Shown: one piece after another, positions 5,953 to 8,472 of the stretch
How the letters are laid out: every line of letters starts with the position of its first letter
Numbering within the stretch: position 1 is the first letter of the stretch
Origin: Verrucomicrobiota bacterium
Lineage (GTDB): Bacteria > Verrucomicrobiota > Verrucomicrobiia > Chthoniobacterales > UBA10450
Direction of reading: 5' to 3'
Length of the DNA stretch: 8,472 nt
Assembly (NCBI GenBank): GCA_003218785.1
Contig: QHOM01000166.1
Span: 1 to 8,472, forward strand
Position numbers and translations under genes: made by a program
The notes under the pieces: generated by a model
The model's database searches: none
The model's input: the letters and a program-made list of their open reading frames with translations, nothing else
Told to the model about the DNA's origin: nothing

Positions 5953-6561
5953 CTAGTTGCTGCACGCGGGCCAACACGAATAGTATTTGATCGTGGCGTA
6001 ATCATAATCACCGTTAAGGTTGGTGCTTTCTCCCGTTACGTAGGCATTTCCTGAGCCATCAATGGCAATGGCCCCCGGTGAAACAATCTCATCATTCCCG
6101 TTCCCCGGCCCGTTGTAGCGATCGACCCACTGTTGTGTGCCCGAAGAGTTGTATTTGATTGTGGCATAATCAAAACCGCTAGACGATCCGGTGCTGTACC
6201 CAGTAACATAGACATTGCCCGAGCCGTCAACGGCAATGGCCGTGGCAACGTCATCGGAATTGCCTGGTCCATTGTAGCGGGCAACCTACTGTTGTATGCC
6301 CGAGGAGTTGTACTTGATCGTGGCGTAATCTTTGCCGGTACCTGAACCGACACTGGCTCCCGTCACATAGACATTGCCCGAGGCGTCCACGGCAACGGCC
6401 CAGGCAGTGTCACCAGCATTCCCCGGCCCATTGTAGCGGGCAACCCATACTTCCTGTGCCGTGGCGATGAAGCCCAGAAAGAGGCTGGCCAGGACTATGG
6501 ACAGGCGAATTAGGACACGAAGATTAAAGAGCCCGGATTGTGAAGCGGATTTCTGTTTCAT
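5953..6561 (-). pseudogene. SBBP beta-propeller repeat protein, interrupted and truncated
   Basis: From the ATG at 6561 the frame encodes a signal peptide (hydrophobic VLIRLSIVLASLFLGFI, cleavage near TAQ at 36). One SBBP repeat follows (WVARYNGPG ... VDASGNVYVTG ... DYATIKYNSSGIQQ). The stop TAG at 6286-6288 replaces the Trp (TGG) that opens the corresponding repeat 3. The frame then continues without break through a complete repeat 2 and most of repeat 3, to a TAG at 5953. Homology is lost after DYATIKY near 5983, where the frame runs into unrelated codons. SBBP proteins are usually secreted or surface proteins with many repeats, so a 91-residue product, or 202 residues with readthrough, is much shorter than expected. 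A sigma-70-like promoter is still present upstream. I call it a recently decaying gene; suppression of the stop is a less likely alternative. Confidence 0.8.
5983..6447 (-). repeat. Three SBBP repeat units of 159 bases
   Basis: Unit 1 spans 6447-6289, unit 2 spans 6288-6130 (its opening Trp codon mutated to TAG), and unit 3 spans 6129 to about 5983, incomplete. Each complete unit is 53 codons, with RYNGPGN, a DxSGNxYVTG turn and DYATIKYNSSG. The DNA is itself strongly repetitive and could recombine. Confidence 0.85.
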
Positions 6562-6608
6562 GAGTGGTTTTGATCTAGAAGAAATTTGGAGTGTGAAACG
6601 CTATTCTA

Positions 6609-6638
6609 ATTCTAGTTCAACCGCCAGAAACGCGTCAA
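6609..6638 (-). promoter_or_regulatory. Sigma-70-like promoter for the SBBP gene
   Basis: On the minus strand, TTGACG (6638-6633) is followed after 18 bases by TAGAAT (6614-6609), and a second TAGAAT follows directly (6608-6603). Each hexamer matches the consensus at five of six positions. The predicted start near 6602 leaves a leader of about 40 bases before the ATG at 6561. No Shine-Dalgarno site is obvious in that leader. Confidence 0.5.
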
Positions 6639-6682
6639 CACGTTTTCTGTGGGTTCGCTCTTATTAGGAACTGCAGAAGATT

Positions 6683-6699
6683 GCAGCCGGCACGGCTGC
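6683..6699 (+). other. Hairpin in the leader of the truncated PLP-enzyme gene
   Basis: GCAGCC (6683-6688) and GGCTGC (6694-6699) form a perfect 6-bp stem with a GGCAC loop, ending 15 bases before the ATG at 6715. Its right arm shares ACGGCTGC with the palindrome at 3712-3719. It may be a repeat remnant or a translation-affecting structure; nothing in the sequence decides this. Confidence 0.35.
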
Positions 6700-6714
6700 C
6701 TCTACAGTGAACCG

Positions 6715-7239
6715 ATGATTCTCGAACCGGTTCGTCCGATTCAGCTCTCAGAAATACAGGAAGCGCGAAAGCGAATCGCAAAAACCATCGTTCGTACGCC
6801 GCTGATTCGGCTCGAACTCGGCCCGGAGTTTCCAGACATTCGACTTAAGCTGGAGAACCTGCAGCCGATTAATGCCTACAAGTTGCGTGGCGCAGCGAAT
6901 GCCGTAGCGCTGCTCCCCGATTCAGAGCGCGAGCGCGGTGTGTGGACAATCAGTGCGGGAAACGCAGGACAAGGGGTAGCCTACGCAGCGCGACAAGCGG
7001 GTGTGCCATGCGCCGTCGTGGTAATTGAGACGGCGCCAAAATCGAAGCTGGAACGGATGTGCGCGCTTGGCGCAAAACTCATTCCGGTATCGTACGATGT
7101 CGCATGGAAAGCGCTCGAAGAACGGTCGTTTCCAGGCGCCGAAGGAACATTCATTCATCCCTTCGACGATAACAATTTCATCGCTGGCCACGGAACGATG
7201 GGATTAGAAATTCTTGAAGATGCGCCAGACGCTCGCTGA
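6715..7239 (+). pseudogene. Fold-type II PLP enzyme (threonine/serine dehydratase family), 3'-truncated copy
   Basis: From the ATG at 6715 the frame gives 174 residues aligning end to end with the N-terminal half of the gene at 7826, about 85% identical by eye. It keeps ENLQPINAYKLRGAANA, with the presumed PLP-binding Lys56, then SAGNAGQGVAYAA and HPFDDNNFIAGHG. The match stops abruptly after EDAPD; Ala-Arg and a TGA follow. It therefore ends just before the glycine-rich phosphate-binding loop (GGGG in the other copy) and lacks the whole C-terminal half, so activity is very unlikely. There is no frameshift or internal stop, and differences from the intact copy are mostly silent. It must have been under selection for a long time and been cut recently. 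An upstream ATG at 6649 would add 22 non-homologous residues and is not favoured. Confidence 0.85.
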
Positions 7240-7400
7240 CAAGCAAGAATCGTTTTAGGCAAAAGCGCGATTTCGAGCGTTGATTCTATATGACATTCCC
7301 TCACGTTCGTACTGCAGGATTGGCCAAAATAAAAATCGCGCCGGCGTTCCCACCGTCGCGATCACCGTCGAGATTTTTTAGGTCGATATGTAAAGCGCGA
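7240..7400. other. Spacer at the truncation breakpoint
   Basis: These 161 bases lie between the cut end of the first PLP-enzyme copy and the stop codon of small gene B. I find no resemblance to the missing 3' part of the enzyme gene as far as the partner copy is visible, and no coding frame of interest. The right-hand part holds the terminator of small gene B. The origin of the left part (7240-7325) is unknown. Confidence 0.5.
7326..7362 (-). terminator. Intrinsic terminator of small gene B
   Basis: On the minus strand, ATCGCGACGG (7362-7353) pairs with CCGGCGCGAT (7344-7335) in 9 of 10 positions around an 8-base loop, and TTTTTATTTT follows directly. This is the classic GC-rich stem plus U tract, starting 38 bases after the stop codon at 7401. 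Copy A has no comparable structure, so the duplication did not carry the terminator, or copy A lost it. On the plus strand a T6 run at 7374-7379 lies 11 bases beyond the stem, a poorer fit. Confidence 0.75.
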
Positions 7401-7723
7401 TCAGGTTTCAGTTTTCTTGGCGTTCGCGGACTTTTTGCACTCTGCTTTGAGTTGAGCGAACTGCTCCGCGGAAAGAATGCCTTTCGCCTGTTTGAGGAAC
7501 GTTCTCCTACTCTCCTTTGTGCAGCCTGCCTTCACGCATTCGGCCTGCCACGCTTCGATTTTTGCCTTTTGATCGGGTGTGAGATTCAGTGTGGTCAAAT
7601 CAACGCATGCCGTTTTATCCGTGTTCGACACGCCTTTGACGCAACATGCCTTGTCTCCTGCAAACGCGCTGGATGCCATCAGCATCGCAGCCGCAACTAG
7701 AGCTGTAGTGGTAATTTTGATCA
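7396..7723. repeat. Duplicated 328-base segment, copy B (partner at 3223-3550)
   Basis: This is the gap-free partner of 3223-3550, in the same orientation and 4173 bases away. The part encoding codons 2-53 is identical; all 11 mismatches lie toward the 3' end of the gene. The flanks are unrelated, apart from about 20 bases upstream of the start codon. Confidence 0.9.
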
Positions 7724-7724
7724 T
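7401..7724 (-). CDS. Small exported cysteine-rich Spy/CpxP-like protein, copy B
   Basis: The ATG at 7724 starts 107 residues that align without gaps to copy A. A longer open frame reaches 7793, but those 23 residues precede a perfect signal peptide and have no counterpart in copy A, so I reject that start. Residues 1-53 are identical to copy A; differences are T54A, Q57E, M64V, Q95E and R96C (A to B). The last gives six cysteines (27, 28, 40, 63, 68, 96) in place of five, compatible with three disulfides or a metal site. The two LTxxQ-like motifs are at 49-53 and 84-88. The gene is divergent from the intact PLP-enzyme gene, sharing a 101-base intergenic region, and has its own terminator. Periplasmic location is predicted with good confidence; function (stress chaperone or metal binding) is only suggested by the resemblance. 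Confidence 0.85.
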   Translation of the reverse strand: MIKITTTALVAAAMLMASSAFAGDKACCVKGVSNTDKTACVDLTTLNLTPDQKAKIEAWQAECVKAGCTKESRRTFLKQAKGILSAEQFAQLKAECKKSANAKKTET

Positions 7725-7742
7725 GATGAATGGTGAGACACA

Positions 7743-7770
7743 ATTGTATCTCAAAGCGTTCAATTGTTCA
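7743..7770 (-). promoter_or_regulatory. Candidate promoter of small gene B
   Basis: On the minus strand, TGAACA (7770-7765) and TACAAT (7748-7743) are 16 bases apart. The -10 box matches at five of six positions and the -35 box at four. The start would fall near 7736, leaving a leader of only about a dozen bases before the ATG at 7724. This region has no counterpart upstream of copy A, so the two copies are probably expressed differently. Confidence 0.3.
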
Positions 7771-7825
7771 GCGCCTGGAAATATCACTGGCACGAATTCA
7801 ATGAGGCATTAGAACAAGATCGACA

Positions 7826-8472
7826 ATGTCCACGACGCTAGAAGCCGTTCGTCCAATCGAGCTCTCCGAGATCCGAGAAGCTCGCAAGCGTATCGAAAAG
7901 ACAATCGTGCGCACGCCGCTGGTCTGCCTGGAATTAGGCGCGGGATTTCCCGACATCCGTTTGAAGTTAGAAAACCTGCAACCGATCAATGCCTACAAAT
8001 TGCGCGGCGCCGCAAACGCTGTTGCGATGCTGCCTGAATCCGAGCGCAGGCGCGGCGTGTGGACGATCAGCGCGGGAAACGCAGGCCAAGGTGTTGCCTA
8101 CGCGGCGAAACAAGCGGGCGTGCCGTGCACGGTTGTGGTGATCGAAACAGCGCCGGCATCGAAGATCGAGCGAATGCGGACGCTCGGCGCAAAACTAATT
8201 CCAGTCCGGTACGACGTCGCCTGGAAAGCGCTGGAAGACCGCTCCTTCGCGGGAGTGGAGGGAACGTTCGTGCATCCGTTCGATGATCACAATTTCATCG
8301 CCGGCCACGGAACATTGGGCCTCGAGATTTTAGAAGACGCGCCGGACACAGCGGCGATCATCGCCAGTATCGGTGGCGGAGGTTTGATCACGGGCGTCGC
8401 CAGTACGATCAAGGCGCTCAAACCGGAGATAAAGGTCTGGGGCGTCGAACCGGAGACGGCTGCACCCGCTGC
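7826..8472 (+). CDS. Fold-type II PLP enzyme (threonine/serine dehydratase family), 5' part
   Basis: The ATG at 7826 opens a frame that runs off the window end after 215 complete codons; relatives have about 320 residues. In order: ENLQPINAYKLRGAANA with the presumed Schiff-base Lys58, SAGNAGQGVAYAA, HPFDDHNFIAGHGTLGLEIL, then the glycine-rich loop IGGGGLITG (Gly183-186) that holds the cofactor phosphate, and KVWGVEPETA. Enzymes of this type deaminate threonine or serine to a 2-oxo acid plus ammonia. Two motifs are unusual: NAYK where most have GSFK, and GNAGQG where most have GNHAQG. Ala at the position of the racemase serine (SAGN, not SSGN) favours a dehydratase over a serine racemase. Substrate is uncertain. 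A truncated paralogue lies 587 bases upstream and small gene B is divergently oriented between them. No Shine-Dalgarno site is obvious. Confidence 0.88.
   Translation, partial: MSTTLEAVRPIELSEIREARKRIEKTIVRTPLVCLELGAGFPDIRLKLENLQPINAYKLRGAANAVAMLPESERRRGVWTISAGNAGQGVAYAAKQAGVPCTVVVIETAPASKIERMRTLGAKLIPVRYDVAWKALEDRSFAGVEGTFVHPFDDHNFIAGHGTLGLEILEDAPDTAAIIASIGGGGLITGVASTIKALKPEIKVWGVEPETAAPA

Noticed and set aside
5734..6054. Plus-strand frame of 106 codons and overlapping minus-strand frame at 5748-6011
   Set aside because: No recognisable motifs, arginine-rich random-looking composition, and both run into the SBBP pseudogene in other frames.
6286..6288. Reassigned or pyrrolysine-coding TAG
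   Set aside because: TAG is used as the normal stop of the glycosyltransferase gene at 3785, and the change is a single transition from TGG.
5983..6447. Regular 159-base repeats as a possible CRISPR-like array
   Set aside because: Units are much too long, are contiguous and in frame, and encode SBBP propeller repeats.
7290..7700. Plus-strand open frame of 136 codons antisense to small gene B, with a matching 82-codon frame opposite copy A
   Set aside because: It mirrors the duplicated coding segment on the other strand. The minus strand has a signal peptide, domain-like motifs, a terminator and a sensible start, so the plus-strand frame is a shadow.
7240..7825. Insertion sequence or integron cassette carrying small gene B
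   Set aside because: No transposase or integrase, no terminal inverted repeats, no target duplication and no attC-like site at the segment edges; only the duplication itself is visible.

Overview
The window reads as chromosomal DNA from an environmental, probably soil-dwelling, Gram-negative bacterium. A member of the Verrucomicrobiota (Chthoniobacterales-like) is my best guess. It rests on the gene style (TMTC-like glycosyltransferase with C-terminal TPRs, SBBP beta-propeller repeats, many Sec signal peptides, few clear Shine-Dalgarno sites, moderate GC), not on a marker gene, so it stays an inference. I see no rRNA, tRNA, CRISPR array, transposase or phage gene.

Layout. (1) Positions 2-3113, plus strand: a tight run of a NamZ/DUF1343 exo-muramidase (5' end outside the window), a secreted 3D (double-psi beta-barrel) protein, a Mut7-C RNase with an N-terminal ubiquitin-like domain, and, after a 67-base gap, a secreted S1/P1-type nuclease. 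The first two suggest peptidoglycan turnover. The other two are nucleases, one predicted cytosolic and one exported. (2) Positions 3228-5683, minus strand: a small exported cysteine-rich Spy/CpxP-like protein (copy A), a 233-base spacer with four hairpins, and a 632-residue membrane glycosyltransferase with five TPRs. The glycosyltransferase gene carries a heptanucleotide repeat in a cytoplasmic loop. (3) Positions 5684-6561: a 269-base stretch without a gene, then a minus-strand SBBP-repeat gene that looks broken. It has a TGG-to-TAG stop at the start of repeat 2 and loses homology inside repeat 3. (4) Positions 6715-8472: a 3'-truncated copy of a fold-type II PLP enzyme (threonine/serine dehydratase family), a second nearly identical copy of the small cysteine-rich gene (copy B, minus strand, with its own intrinsic terminator), and an intact-looking second copy of the PLP enzyme that runs off the window end.

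The most notable part is the right-hand third. It holds two separate duplications of different age. The PLP-enzyme paralogues differ at many silent sites (about 85% protein identity by eye). The two cysteine-rich genes differ at only 12 of 324 bases, all but the start-codon base in the 3' two-fifths. Together with the decayed SBBP gene this looks like a recently rearranged segment. I found no defence system or other clearly new multi-gene system.
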